Source of the DNA: Puniceicoccales bacterium
GTDB taxonomy: Bacteria; Verrucomicrobiota; Verrucomicrobiia; Opitutales; LL51
Assembly: GCA_031255005.1 (NCBI GenBank)
Contig: JAIRTH010000014.1
Location: 1 to 34,825 of the forward strand
Reading direction: 5' to 3'
DNA: 34,825 nt
Numbering within the stretch: the first letter of the stretch is position 1; each line of letters opens with the position of its first letter. Both the position numbers and the translations under genes were made by a program. Below are positions 26,617 through 34,825 of this stretch, piece after piece. The notes below the pieces were generated by a model. It made no database searches, had not been told where the DNA came from, and saw only the letters and a list, made by a program, of their open reading frames with translations.

Positions 26617-27846
26617 TTATTCATTCCTAAGCGCAATGGCAGGTTCTATACACATGGCCTTCCAGGCCGGGAACATTCCGGCCAATGTACATATTAATAC
26701 GGAAAACAGAACTATGATAACAATTTCACCAGCAGAACAGTCCACCGGAAGATGAACAAAATGTGAAAACTTAGACAACATCCAGGAAGAATTGAATATT
26801 TTTGCTGTAAAATCGACGATGAAATCCCTATGGCATAGCACAAACCAAGAAAATATGCATCCTAAAAATGTTCCGCTGCATCCTATCAATAGCCCCTGGA
26901 CAAAAAAGTACAGCGTGACATGGGTTTTGGTCGCTCCCAGAGCCCGAAGCAATCCAATCTCTCGGGTTTTCCTCACCACCGAAGTCATCAAAGTGCTGGA
27001 AATTGAAAATGATGCCACCAATAAAATGAACATTAATACGAAAAACATCATGGTTTTTTCCAATCGCAAAACAAACAGCAGATCTTTGTTTAATTCTTTC
27101 CAGCTGAATATGTTTATTTCACATGGTAAGCTATTCCTCATCCTCTCCACAAAATCATCAACGGATTCTGAATCTTTCAATTTTATTAGCATGCCATGGA
27201 TTCCTTCGTCCAATTCGTAGAGATCCTGCATGAAAGACAACGGACATAATATAGAAGCATTATCCACATAGCTAACACCGGTTTCAAAGATACAGCAAAC
27301 TCTCATCTCCCGAGGTAATCGCATATCTTCGCTGTCAATGCTTGCCACGATTAGAGGAGAATAAATATCCACCGCATCTCCAACCCTTAGACCAAGCGAT
27401 CTGGCCAATCCAGATCCCATAAAAACTGTTTCCTCACTCAGTTCATCTATTTTCCCTGATTTTACAAACTTTTCTAGAGCCATAACTTGGCATTCTTTTT
27501 TTAGATCAATACCTTTTATCATTGGAAAAACAGGCCGATTTCCGTAGAGCAACATGACCACACCGCTGGCATAGGGAGAAACTGACGCCACCGAAGCATC
27601 ATCCAGGAAAAATTTCTCAAAATTTCCTGGATTCTTCATCAATGAGCTGCATTCCACTCGAACTTCACCTTGGGTATTGACTATGTTATCCTTCGTCTCC
27701 CGATTAAAACCATTCATAACACTTTGTACTACAATCAATACAGCCACACCGATGGCCACACCCATTATCGATACCAACGAAAAGAATGAAACGACCTTTC
27801 TAAAAGGAAACAAATTCCTAAGAGCTAAATAGAAATACCAAGGCAT
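26617..27846 (-). CDS. Lipoprotein-releasing ABC transporter permease (LolC/LolE family)
   Basis: The 409-residue inner-membrane protein has four transmembrane helices: one near the N-terminus (about 20-45) and three at the C-terminus (about 260-400), around a periplasmic MacB-type domain. The start PWYFYLALRNLFPFRK is the family pattern (xLRYLRxRR), and VVRKTREIGLLRALGATK is the FtsX signature. It releases lipoproteins for transport to the outer membrane with LolD ATPase, which is not in this window. I prefer ATG 27846, one base after the lpxI stop, over the ATG at 27885, because the family starts there. Confidence 0.93.
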   Translation of the reverse strand: MPWYFYLALRNLFPFRKVVSFFSLVSIMGVAIGVAVLIVVQSVMNGFNRETKDNIVNTQGEVRVECSSLMKNPGNFEKFFLDDASVASVSPYASGVVMLLYGNRPVFPMIKGIDLKKECQVMALEKFVKSGKIDELSEETVFMGSGLARSLGLRVGDAVDIYSPLIVASIDSEDMRLPREMRVCCIFETGVSYVDNASILCPLSFMQDLYELDEGIHGMLIKLKDSESVDDFVERMRNSLPCEINIFSWKELNKDLLFVLRLEKTMMFFVLMFILLVASFSISSTLMTSVVRKTREIGLLRALGATKTHVTLYFFVQGLLIGCSGTFLGCIFSWFVLCHRDFIVDFTAKIFNSSWMLSKFSHFVHLPVDCSAGEIVIIVLFSVLICTLAGMFPAWKAMCIEPAIALRNE

Positions 27847-27847
27847 A

Positions 27848-28720
27848 TCAGTATCCAAATATCCTGATATCCAGCTGATTAGCACGATCTAACACATTTT
27901 CCCTGTCAAGGACAATGGTACAATCTGATTCCAATGCAGCATATTTTATGCCAGCTTCTATCATAGAGTCCAGTGTGCGCATCCCGAAAACCGGCACATC
28001 AAACCTGAAATCATGGCCAAATTTAGAAGTTTTTACAAATAAAGCATTTCTCACATTGAATTTACCAGCTCTTAGCAACATGGCATCGGTGCCATCGAAT
28101 TCTTCCACACACAACACGGTACCGTTCTTCACAATGACGCCTTGGCCTATGTCCAATTTAGCTATCTCGCGCGCCATTCTAATACCATAGTTTAGGACCT
28201 CATCCTTCAGGTCAAACTTTCCATCGGTCAATTGGCCAACACTTACTATGTCTTCATCCATGAACGAGCGGGCATCTAACACCTTAATGTCATGCTTTTC
28301 AATAACTTCGCATACAGAGCCAAAGATGGTTTCGGCATTTCGAACATTTAGTTTTCTCAGTAAAAACAGCGCTCGCCAATCCGGTCTGAGTCCATGGAAT
28401 AGTTTTTTGGGATGTATCCGCCCAGCCATTATCACATAACCTGCCTTTATGGATTTCAATATCTTAAGTAACCTGCCTAGATTTCCTACATTTATTATGA
28501 ATTTATCATCTTCACCAAAGGCATTAAGCAATTGCTCATCGGTTTCATCTTCCAATGCTATCAGTTTAACCTTGACACCAGATTTGATCATGCGCTGGGC
28601 ACATAAAATTGGATAAATTCCACTGCCAGCTAACAGTGCAACGATGTTTGATCCATCAAAATCATAGGGAAGGAAATCCGAATCTAACCTGATACTACTA
28701 CTTTTTTGAAACATCGTCAT
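27848..28720 (-). CDS. lpxI: UDP-2,3-diacylglucosamine diphosphatase LpxI
   Basis: LpxI hydrolyses UDP-2,3-diacylglucosamine to lipid X in lipid A synthesis; it replaces the unrelated LpxH in many alphaproteobacteria and others. The 290-residue protein has the N-terminal ALLAGSGIYPILCAQ, the middle VIMAGRIHPKKLF and RSFMDEDI, and C-terminal PVFGMRTLDSMIEAG and YAALESDCTIVLDRE, all typical of the LpxI (DUF1009) family. The GTG at 28729 would add three residues. The start overlaps the PgpH-like gene by 23 bp or more. The lolC/E gene follows at once, so lipid A synthesis and lipoprotein release share an operon. Confidence 0.9.
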   Translation of the reverse strand: MTMFQKSSSIRLDSDFLPYDFDGSNIVALLAGSGIYPILCAQRMIKSGVKVKLIALEDETDEQLLNAFGEDDKFIINVGNLGRLLKILKSIKAGYVIMAGRIHPKKLFHGLRPDWRALFLLRKLNVRNAETIFGSVCEVIEKHDIKVLDARSFMDEDIVSVGQLTDGKFDLKDEVLNYGIRMAREIAKLDIGQGVIVKNGTVLCVEEFDGTDAMLLRAGKFNVRNALFVKTSKFGHDFRFDVPVFGMRTLDSMIEAGIKYAALESDCTIVLDRENVLDRANQLDIRIFGY

Positions 28721-31037
28721 AGGAAACACGGGAATGTAACATATTTACCATAATTGAGTAAAGAGCTTTTCTTAGTTCGTTTATCTCTTTCAAAGTCATA
28801 GAACAATCATCCAGCTGATGGGAAACCACTTTTTCATCGATAATATTATCCACCAATATTTTCACCGATTGGGGATTTATATTTTTCATCGATCGGCTGG
28901 CTGCTTCCAACGAATCTGCCACCATTAATATGGCAGTTTCTTTTGATCTTGGCGTCGGACCATCATACCTGAAAACGGCCTCATCTATGGCTTCAGCCGC
29001 CAAGGCCGCAGCCTTTGGATCATCGATCGGGACCAATTCAGATTCACGCTCACTCTGCTGTATCTGCTGCAATGCCTTGTTATAAAAATATCTTATTAGA
29101 GATGTGCCATGGTGTTCTCTTATGCCATTGATCACCCGTGGCGGTATACCAGCCCGCTCGGCCATGGCAATACCGTCCCTCACATGGGTTTTTATTATTA
29201 TTGCACTCACGAAGGGAGTTTTTTCATCATGGGGATTGAACCCTGCCCTTTGATTCTCAGTGAAATATTCAGGTTTTATTATTTTACCAATATCATGATA
29301 CATGGCAGAAGTCCTGCACAGAAAGGAGTTAGCGTTCATAGCTATGGCAGCCTGCTCGGCAATGTTCGCGACAATTAAGCTATGATGATATGTTCCTGGC
29401 GCTAGTATCTGCAAATTTCTCATCAATTCATGGCTATAGTCAGTCAATTCGACAAGTCTTAGATTGGTACAACACTTGAACCATTTTTCAAACAATGGAA
29501 GAATCCCCAGTGAAAACATGGTTGTAACAATGCCGGTCATAAGACAGCAAAACACCTGCCACAGACATACAAAATAGGTAATGTCTTTCGTCCAAAAATT
29601 CGAAATCGATGAAAATGAGAAGACCATGGCCGACCACATGCCGCCATAGATAACCTGGGATCTCAGTGATGCTCTACGGCAATAGTGAGCTGCAATGAAT
29701 ACAACCAATATGCACATCAACATGAACTCGATGTTCTCGGCAAGCATCATGGTGAAAAGAATAGAAACAAGACCACCAATTACCACTCCCACATAGGTTC
29801 GAATGAGCAATGTACAGAGTATTGTACTCAAATAAAATGGATTTATATAGGGCAACATATGTACAAAAACTTCCGAATCCCGGAAATGCTTGACTTCTCC
29901 AATCTGAAATATTGCTCTCAGGATTATCAGATTAGTAAACAAAATGGTCAGCATCAATAAAAAATTCTTAGATAAACTCTGTGCACTGCCCGGTGCCATT
30001 TTAAGGCACAGAAAGGAAAGTAGTAAAATGATAAACGTCGTTATAAATATCTTTACGGTTGCTGAATTTAACACATACCCAACAGTATTTAAATCGTCGA
30101 TATTTCTATAATAGGCCATCAATCGTTCGCGCACCGAGCTCTTCACCACTGTTCCGGCCTCCACAATGATATCTCCGGCATGAACTTCTTCTTTTACAGG
30201 TTCCACATCCTGTATCATCTTTAGAATTTTTGCATTGGTGGCATCTTCATCATAGGATAAATTTTTAGCTATGCCTTTTTTCATTATTCTAAACAGGGAT
30301 TGTTTTAGATCAAGAGGCCAGTCCATTGCTGATAGGCGTATTCTGAATAACTTTATGGCATCATCTTCTGATCTAACATGGGATTTCTTGGTATTGCCTT
30401 TTATTTCTATATTGAGAATTGGAGCTTCATTGTTTCCAAAAATATCCGAATTACTATAAACGCCATCGGCAAGAACATCTCGCAGGATATGCAAAGCCTC
30501 AATTATGGCAGCAGTTCTGGAATTTTCATCAATCGATTTAAGTAATACATCCACATCACCCCAACCCAGGGCCGAATTATATCTATCGTTGAATTTTCTT
30601 ACAAAATTTCTCAATTCAAACATATAAGCATTACCGATCTTTTCACCTTCAAGATTCTTACTTAGATTATCCAGTTCGTCGTCTAGGGCGAAAACTTCTT
30701 TTTCAAATCTGTCATAGTGAATAAAGCTCATGCTATACACCGGAGCCAATTGATTGCGAATCCTATTCTTTTCAATTCTTGTTCTTTCTTCGCTTTCATA
30801 GATGAAAGACTTATCAGCAATCACCGTTGCCTTGGCCTTTTGGCCTGGAATGAATTTAATAAAAAGTGAACTACGAAAAGCAAAACATAGCGTTGATATA
30901 ATAATAGATAGTATTAATATAATCAATAGAACAGGTGCAGTAACCAAAACCGGCGCATTATTGTTATATCTATCCAATAAGCGATGATTTGTTGATTCTT
31001 TACAGGTTCTGAGCCTTGACTTTTTGGAAAACCACAT
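28698..31037 (-). CDS. 7TM-HD phosphodiesterase, PgpH-like
   Basis: The 779-residue membrane protein has one TM helix near residue 35-55, a large extracytoplasmic domain (about 70-310), six to seven further TM helices (about 320-510), and a cytoplasmic HD domain. The HD core is seen in TYHHSLIVANIAEQA (about 551-565), MYHDIGKI (about 581-588) and REHHGTSLI (about 640-648), then DSLEAASRSM. In Listeria, PgpH degrades c-di-AMP; the substrate here is inferred only by family. I prefer the ATG at 31037 (preceded by GAGAAACTT) over a TTG at 31058. It is followed by lpxI in a 23-bp overlap. Confidence 0.88.
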   Translation of the reverse strand: MWFSKKSRLRTCKESTNHRLLDRYNNNAPVLVTAPVLLIILILSIIISTLCFAFRSSLFIKFIPGQKAKATVIADKSFIYESEERTRIEKNRIRNQLAPVYSMSFIHYDRFEKEVFALDDELDNLSKNLEGEKIGNAYMFELRNFVRKFNDRYNSALGWGDVDVLLKSIDENSRTAAIIEALHILRDVLADGVYSNSDIFGNNEAPILNIEIKGNTKKSHVRSEDDAIKLFRIRLSAMDWPLDLKQSLFRIMKKGIAKNLSYDEDATNAKILKMIQDVEPVKEEVHAGDIIVEAGTVVKSSVRERLMAYYRNIDDLNTVGYVLNSATVKIFITTFIILLLSFLCLKMAPGSAQSLSKNFLLMLTILFTNLIILRAIFQIGEVKHFRDSEVFVHMLPYINPFYLSTILCTLLIRTYVGVVIGGLVSILFTMMLAENIEFMLMCILVVFIAAHYCRRASLRSQVIYGGMWSAMVFSFSSISNFWTKDITYFVCLWQVFCCLMTGIVTTMFSLGILPLFEKWFKCCTNLRLVELTDYSHELMRNLQILAPGTYHHSLIVANIAEQAAIAMNANSFLCRTSAMYHDIGKIIKPEYFTENQRAGFNPHDEKTPFVSAIIIKTHVRDGIAMAERAGIPPRVINGIREHHGTSLIRYFYNKALQQIQQSERESELVPIDDPKAAALAAEAIDEAVFRYDGPTPRSKETAILMVADSLEAASRSMKNINPQSVKILVDNIIDEKVVSHQLDDCSMTLKEINELRKALYSIMVNMLHSRVSYDDVSKK

Positions 31038-31079
31038 AAGTTTCTCAGATAGATACAACCCTAACTGTAGCTGGCTAAT

Positions 31080-32843
31080 CTACAAGCTTATTATAGGCTT
31101 AGATAACCCAAATTTATTTTTTAACTCATTTAAAGAGATTTCCACCAGCGTCACATTGCCCCAGGGATCTGTTATATGATTATTGCTAGACAGCAGAGAT
31201 TTAACTAATTCCATTACATTTTCCATTTCATCATAATTTTTTATATTGATACAGCTACTAGCTAATTTTGCAAACCATTCACGATCCATCACTTCGATTG
31301 CTATTTTTCCACTATTGACCTCGGAAATGACATCCAATAGCAATTTTTCTGCCATCATTTCATCAAGCCATGGAGGTATAGCATCTATTCTGCATAGATC
31401 TTTTCCAAATTTTTCAATGACAATGCCATAGCGCGAAAATAGATCCATGGCACCATGGATGATTTCATCATCGGTCGTAGGCATTTGCACAACCCTAGGC
31501 AATAGAAGACATTGAGGTTCATCATTGATCTGTCTATGTACAAATTTCTCGAAAAATACTCGCCTTGATGCAGCTTTTAGATTTAAAGTCCAGAGGCCAT
31601 CCGTCGATTCAAAAATAGCGAATTGTCCGAAAACAGTGCCGATAAAAATTAACTCCAGATCCCTATTTATCACAACTTGTTCGACATTTAATGGTTCCAA
31701 TTCACGGATGTGCGTTTGCCTTGGAGGTAATTGAAAAACGTTACCGGTCCTATCCCACATAAATTTTGCCCTAGGCCCCGGAATGACTTCCAAATTAGAA
31801 GCAATGGATTTTTTTGATTGAAACCCGGAGATATCAACCACTGATTTTGACAGTAAAAATGAATCAATGGCTTTATATATGGCTTTCTCTATCAAATCCT
31901 TAACTGCTCGTTCATTTTTAAATCTAACTTCCCTTTTCTGTGGATGAACATTCACATCGATGGTATTTTTCGGAAAATTCAGTGATATAAATGCTACTTG
32001 GCCCTGCCAATGAGGTATAAATCCGGCATAGGCATCGCGAACAGCTCTATTTACAGTTTGGCTCAGTACCTGTCTTTTATTTACAAAGCAAACAATCTCT
32101 GTTTTATTAGCATTTATACATGAAGGATTAAGCAAGGCACCTTCCACCGAAATATTTCCGGAACAATCTGCGAAATCAAACAGCCATTCGGCATAGAATT
32201 CGCCGTATAGTTTAGAGGCTCTATGACTCCAACCATCGCAAACCGGAGAACAAAATAGCAATTTTCCGTCTCTATATAGTTCAAATTTCACCTTCCGTTC
32301 GGCCAACATAAAAGCTCTCATTACTCTTATTATATGCGCAGTTTCGGTCTCATCGGACTTTAAAAACTGCCTACGGGCCGGCAGACTATGTAACAATCCG
32401 GTGACTTCGATAAATGTACCTGAAGTCAACCCACATTCTTTGACATGTTGGATTTTTCCTGCATGGACAAAAATTTCTGTACCGGCTTCACTATTACCAT
32501 CATTGGTCCGCATTAAAAACTTAGAAACGCTGGCAATTGCCGGAATAGCTTCTCCTCTAAATCCGAACGTATCAATGGTTTGAATATCTTCTACCGAGAT
32601 TATTTTACTGGTGGCGTGTCTGAGCATTGACAGCTCAGCATCAACTCTGGACATGCCGATGCCATTATCTTCAATGGCTATCAAATTCTTACCTCCGGCG
32701 GAAAATCTGACAACAATTTTAGTAGCATTTGCATCTAAACTATTTTCTACTAATTCTTTAATTACAGCAGCAGGTCTCTCTACCACTTCGCCAGCAGCTA
32801 TCTGGTTGGAAATATATTCCGGCAATATCTTTATTTTCGACAT
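31080..32843 (-). CDS. mutL: DNA mismatch repair protein MutL, endonuclease motifs absent
   Basis: MutL links mismatch recognition by MutS to strand removal. The 587-residue protein has the GHKL ATPase: ELVENSLDAN (about 30-39), DNGIG (about 59-63), GFRGEA (about 94-99) and VNVHPQKREVRF (about 298-309). The C-terminal dimerisation domain follows (about 395-587). The endonuclease motif DQHAxxER reads NLKAASRR (about 421-428), and CPHGRP reads DPWGNV (about 559-564). The ACxA motif is also absent, so the protein should not cut DNA. The start is chosen by the family pattern SKIKILPEYISNQIAAGE; ATG 32864 would add seven residues. It is divergent from the sigma-factor gene. Confidence 0.95.
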   Translation of the reverse strand: MSKIKILPEYISNQIAAGEVVERPAAVIKELVENSLDANATKIVVRFSAGGKNLIAIEDNGIGMSRVDAELSMLRHATSKIISVEDIQTIDTFGFRGEAIPAIASVSKFLMRTNDGNSEAGTEIFVHAGKIQHVKECGLTSGTFIEVTGLLHSLPARRQFLKSDETETAHIIRVMRAFMLAERKVKFELYRDGKLLFCSPVCDGWSHRASKLYGEFYAEWLFDFADCSGNISVEGALLNPSCINANKTEIVCFVNKRQVLSQTVNRAVRDAYAGFIPHWQGQVAFISLNFPKNTIDVNVHPQKREVRFKNERAVKDLIEKAIYKAIDSFLLSKSVVDISGFQSKKSIASNLEVIPGPRAKFMWDRTGNVFQLPPRQTHIRELEPLNVEQVVINRDLELIFIGTVFGQFAIFESTDGLWTLNLKAASRRVFFEKFVHRQINDEPQCLLLPRVVQMPTTDDEIIHGAMDLFSRYGIVIEKFGKDLCRIDAIPPWLDEMMAEKLLLDVISEVNSGKIAIEVMDREWFAKLASSCINIKNYDEMENVMELVKSLLSSNNHITDPWGNVTLVEISLNELKNKFGLSKPIISL

Positions 32844-33041
32844 ACAGAATTTAATATGAGCCATCGAGCTCAATCACTATGCTTTATCATAACTTCATGA
32901 ACGACAAGTCAAAAAAAATCATACATTGTTATAAATTTATGGAAAATTTTGCTTTTTTACATTTCTCTAGCTAAGATATGTAAGCCATGGAAATTTTTTT
33001 GTATTGCCATTCATTTATATTTAAAGAGAGTTATCATTGAC

Positions 33042-33683
33042 GTGAGTAGCATAGAAATAATAAAGCCTGGTCCTCTGGATATTAGCACTGCGGATGTAAT
33101 TTTGAATGGCGAAGTTCTTGAGGAAAAGGATGTGGTAGCCAGAGCCCAATGTGGCGATGTGGCTGCCTTTGAAGCTTTGGTGAAGAAATATCGCGAGAGA
33201 TTGTATTCGGTGGTGTATCATTTATTGTCAAATGCCTCTGATGCAGCGGACTTAACCCAGGATATTTTTATAAAAGCTTTTCGCTCTGTGCATAAATTTA
33301 AAGGTCAGTCTGCCTTTTTCACTTGGCTATATAGAATAGCAATTAACATGACCATGTCCCATCTTCGGAAGCATAAAACCAACAGATTCTTGGCTCTAGA
33401 ACAGTTCGATGAATCTGCATTACCAAAAGATGTGGTCGAAAAAATTACCTTGGAAAATCCGACTGAAAAAAGTGCTTATCTTTTAGAATTACGAAAAGCA
33501 CTGAACGAATCTCTCCAAAAATTGTCTAATGAACATAGATTGGCTGTTGTGTTGTTTGAAATCGAAGGATTATCCCATGGAGAGATTGCAGAAATAATGG
33601 GCTGCTCTCCGGGTACAGTTCGGTCCAGGTTGCACTACGCCAAACTTGAATTACAGGCATATTTAGAGGATTTTATCAAATGA
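33042..33683 (+). CDS. ECF-type RNA polymerase sigma factor (RpoE-like)
   Basis: The 213-residue protein has sigma-70 region 2 (about 30-105), seen as DLTQDIFIKAFRSVHKFKG and FFTWLYRIAINMTMSHLRK, and region 4 (about 153-205), seen as LSNEHRLAVVLFEIEG, GLSHGEIAEIMGCSPGTVRSR. There is no region 1.1 or 3, as in ECF factors. The start is a GTG at 33042, with AGAGAG at 33025-33030; the upstream extension to 32949 is unlikely to be coding (hydrophobic and unlike sigma factors). A putative anti-sigma gene starts in an ATGA overlap and an HtrA-like gene follows. This sigma/anti-sigma/protease layout is that of the RpoE-RseA-MucD type envelope-stress system. Confidence 0.92.
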   Translation: MSSIEIIKPGPLDISTADVILNGEVLEEKDVVARAQCGDVAAFEALVKKYRERLYSVVYHLLSNASDAADLTQDIFIKAFRSVHKFKGQSAFFTWLYRIAINMTMSHLRKHKTNRFLALEQFDESALPKDVVEKITLENPTEKSAYLLELRKALNESLQKLSNEHRLAVVLFEIEGLSHGEIAEIMGCSPGTVRSRLHYAKLELQAYLEDFIK

Positions 33684-34147
33684 GATTATTTTTTCCATCT
33701 AATGATAGGCGATCGAAAGATCAGGATAAAAAGTTGTCGGCTCTATTGCAGATCAAAAAAGCCGAAATACCATCAAGGGATTTCTGGGCCAATTTTGATA
33801 CCAAACTCCATAGTAAGCTGGTAACCTCGATGGATGAAGGGGTCCCCAAGGCTGCGATTCATTCATTTTTTATGACAAGCAGAAGTGTGGTTTCCTTCAT
33901 ATCCTGCGTTGCTTGTTCGATTGCCATAATAATGGCCTTTGAAATCCAAGATCATCCAAGTAAACGCAGTCAACCAAAAGAGCCGCCTCCGTGTGTAAAG
34001 CATTTTGTCAAAAATGAGCTAACTTCCATTACCGGTTGTCACGACTTGGTGGCCTATACATCGGGTAATCATAATACAACTTGTTATGTCAGTAATTCTC
34101 TGGGGACAGAATCTTCCTGTTGGCCGAGGCCAAATAACTCATTTTAG
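33680..34147 (+). CDS. Putative membrane anti-sigma factor
   Basis: The 155-residue protein starts within the sigma stop codon (ATGA). A cytoplasmic segment (about 1-68) contains IPSRDFWANFDTKLHSKL, similar to the P-x-x-F-W-x-x-F-x-x-x-L pattern found in short anti-sigma-like proteins of Verrucomicrobia. A single transmembrane helix (about 71-90) follows, then a Cys-containing extracytoplasmic tail of about 60 residues. Position and topology point to an anti-sigma factor; no zinc H-x3-C-x2-C motif is seen. The tail may be a site for regulated cleavage. This is inference from context. Confidence 0.65.
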   Translation: MRLFFPSNDRRSKDQDKKLSALLQIKKAEIPSRDFWANFDTKLHSKLVTSMDEGVPKAAIHSFFMTSRSVVSFISCVACSIAIIMAFEIQDHPSKRSQPKEPPPCVKHFVKNELTSITGCHDLVAYTSGNHNTTCYVSNSLGTESSCWPRPNNSF

Positions 34148-34177
34148 TGCATCTACTGGTTTACTATTAATGTTGTC

Positions 34178-34825
34178 ATGAGGTGTGTGTTCTATGCAGT
34201 TGCACTAACTACCATCGGCCTACTTTATTGTAATGGTGATACGTCCGATGGTTGTGTCTGCAAAAATTGTGGAACAGCTATCGAATTCTCAGCGATATCT
34301 CCATTTTCCTTTGTCAGTGATATTTTTTCAAAGAGAAAAAACTCTGTGGTCAGAATCATTGGCATTCGCATCGATGGCAATGATTCTTCGAATACAAAAC
34401 CCGATGCCAAGACGGAAACTAAATCCGATGCTTCAAATCGAGAAAAATCCGCTGAGCATAATGGGAAAATTTTGTTCGGCTCTGGTTTTTTCATAGATGA
34501 TCTTGCTCGTACGGTTACCAGTGCAACCATTGTGGATGCAGCAACCAATATATGGGTGGAATATAATGGCCTATCCTATGCAGCAGAACTTGTTGGGTTG
34601 GATCGCGTTACAAACATAGCCATAGTGAGACTTCTCAAAAAACCTGACAATTTTGATTTCATCGACATTATGATTGGAAAACCCAGGGATAGCGTTCAAT
34701 GTGGTGAATTTTTGGTTTCGGTGGAATGTAAACTTGGGCTGGATCCAGCTCCAAATTTTGGCATAGTCGTCGGAGAAAATTCCAGCTATGAAAATAGTTC
34801 ATTTCCGGTTAAATTGACCAGAACC
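34178..34825 (+). CDS. HtrA/DegP-like protein with degenerate catalytic residues (partial, continues beyond the window)
   Basis: The first 216 residues of a longer protein are present; the frame is open to the window edge. It starts MRCVFYAVALTTIGLLYC, a probable signal peptide, followed by CVCKNC at 26-31 and a low-complexity linker (about 65-95). Then comes a trypsin-like S1C fold: GSGFFIDD (101-108), TVTSATIVDAA (112-122) and ELVGLDRVTNIAIVRL (137-152). In DegP the second and third motifs are VTNNHVVDGA and VGxDxxTDLAVLK. Here Thr117 takes the place of the catalytic His and Asn146 that of the Asp, so protease activity is unlikely; it may be a chaperone or sensor. The Ser site and PDZ domains are outside. 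ATG 34178 is 30 bp after the anti-sigma stop, in the same operon. Confidence 0.75.
   Translation, partial: MRCVFYAVALTTIGLLYCNGDTSDGCVCKNCGTAIEFSAISPFSFVSDIFSKRKNSVVRIIGIRIDGNDSSNTKPDAKTETKSDASNREKSAEHNGKILFGSGFFIDDLARTVTSATIVDAATNIWVEYNGLSYAAELVGLDRVTNIAIVRLLKKPDNFDFIDIMIGKPRDSVQCGEFLVSVECKLGLDPAPNFGIVVGENSSYENSSFPVKLTRT

Noticed and set aside
26792-27220. Plus-strand ORF of 142 codons inside the lolC/E gene
   Set aside because: Antisense to a well-conserved LolC/E reading frame; composition is that of a shadow.
32949-33041. N-terminal extension of the sigma factor
   Set aside because: The 31 residues are hydrophobic and Cys/Lys-rich and do not fit a sigma factor; GTG 33042 has a better SD.
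1-34825. tRNA, rRNA, CRISPR arrays, insertion sequences, phage genes
   Set aside because: I looked for them and saw none: no cloverleaf-like gap, no regular spaced repeats, no transposase or integrase motif.

Overview
The window is about 35 kb of a compact, low-GC (roughly 40%, judged by eye) chromosome from a Gram-negative, LPS-making bacterium. The best fit is the PVC superphylum, probably Verrucomicrobiota (Opitutae/Puniceicoccales-like). The reasons are a MurC-MurB fusion, a very long PPi-type PEP carboxykinase candidate, LptE- and BamD-like lipoproteins, LpxI in place of LpxH, and an ECF sigma/anti-sigma pair followed by an HtrA-like protein. This assignment is inference; no rRNA is present. 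Gene spacing is tight with many overlapping starts and stops. The largest gene-free gaps are about 160 bp (7257-7419) and about 200 bp (32844-33041). I see no tRNA, rRNA, CRISPR, prophage or insertion sequence.

Layout. 1-2.6 kb: a tiny Ala/Pro repeat lipoprotein and convergent priA. 2.7-7.3 kb: murC-murB fusion and malQ (+), then kdsB (-) and a 33-codon gene for an AURKAIP1/COX24 (bS22/mS38-like) ribosomal peptide (-). 7.4-9.8 kb: an Mla-type lipid transport operon (ATPase, MCE protein, lipoprotein) without its permease. 9.8-14.9 kb (-): MFS transporter, ABC-2 type ATPase, hldD and an MsbA-like exporter. 15.0-18.3 kb (-): prmA, rpe, lptE and a BamD-like TPR lipoprotein. 18.4-20.6 kb (-): the conserved rpmF-plsX-fabH operon. 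20.75-21.4 kb (+): a lone type IV pilin-like protein. 21.4-24.9 kb (-): a protein of about 1150 residues that I interpret as PPi-type PEP carboxykinase. 24.9-32.8 kb: rnhB (+), then a YhaM-like exonuclease, lolC/E, lpxI, a PgpH-like 7TM-HD protein and mutL (all -). 33.0-34.8 kb (+): ECF sigma factor, putative anti-sigma factor and the start of an HtrA-like protein cut by the window edge.

The dominant theme is envelope construction: peptidoglycan precursors (MurC-MurB), KDO, heptose and lipid A (KdsB, HldD, LpxI), LPS export (MsbA, LptE), lipoprotein release (LolC/E), phospholipid synthesis and traffic (PlsX, FabH, Mla), and an envelope-stress type sigma operon. The central-metabolism genes (MalQ, Rpe, PPi-PEPCK candidate) suggest glycogen/glucan use and pyrophosphate-linked anaplerosis.

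The most notable observations are: an HtrA-like protein that lacks the catalytic His and Asp; a MutL that has lost all three endonuclease motifs; a large excess of the palindrome CCATGG (47 counted by eye, about 5 expected); the probable PPi-PEPCK; and the 33-residue ribosomal peptide gene.
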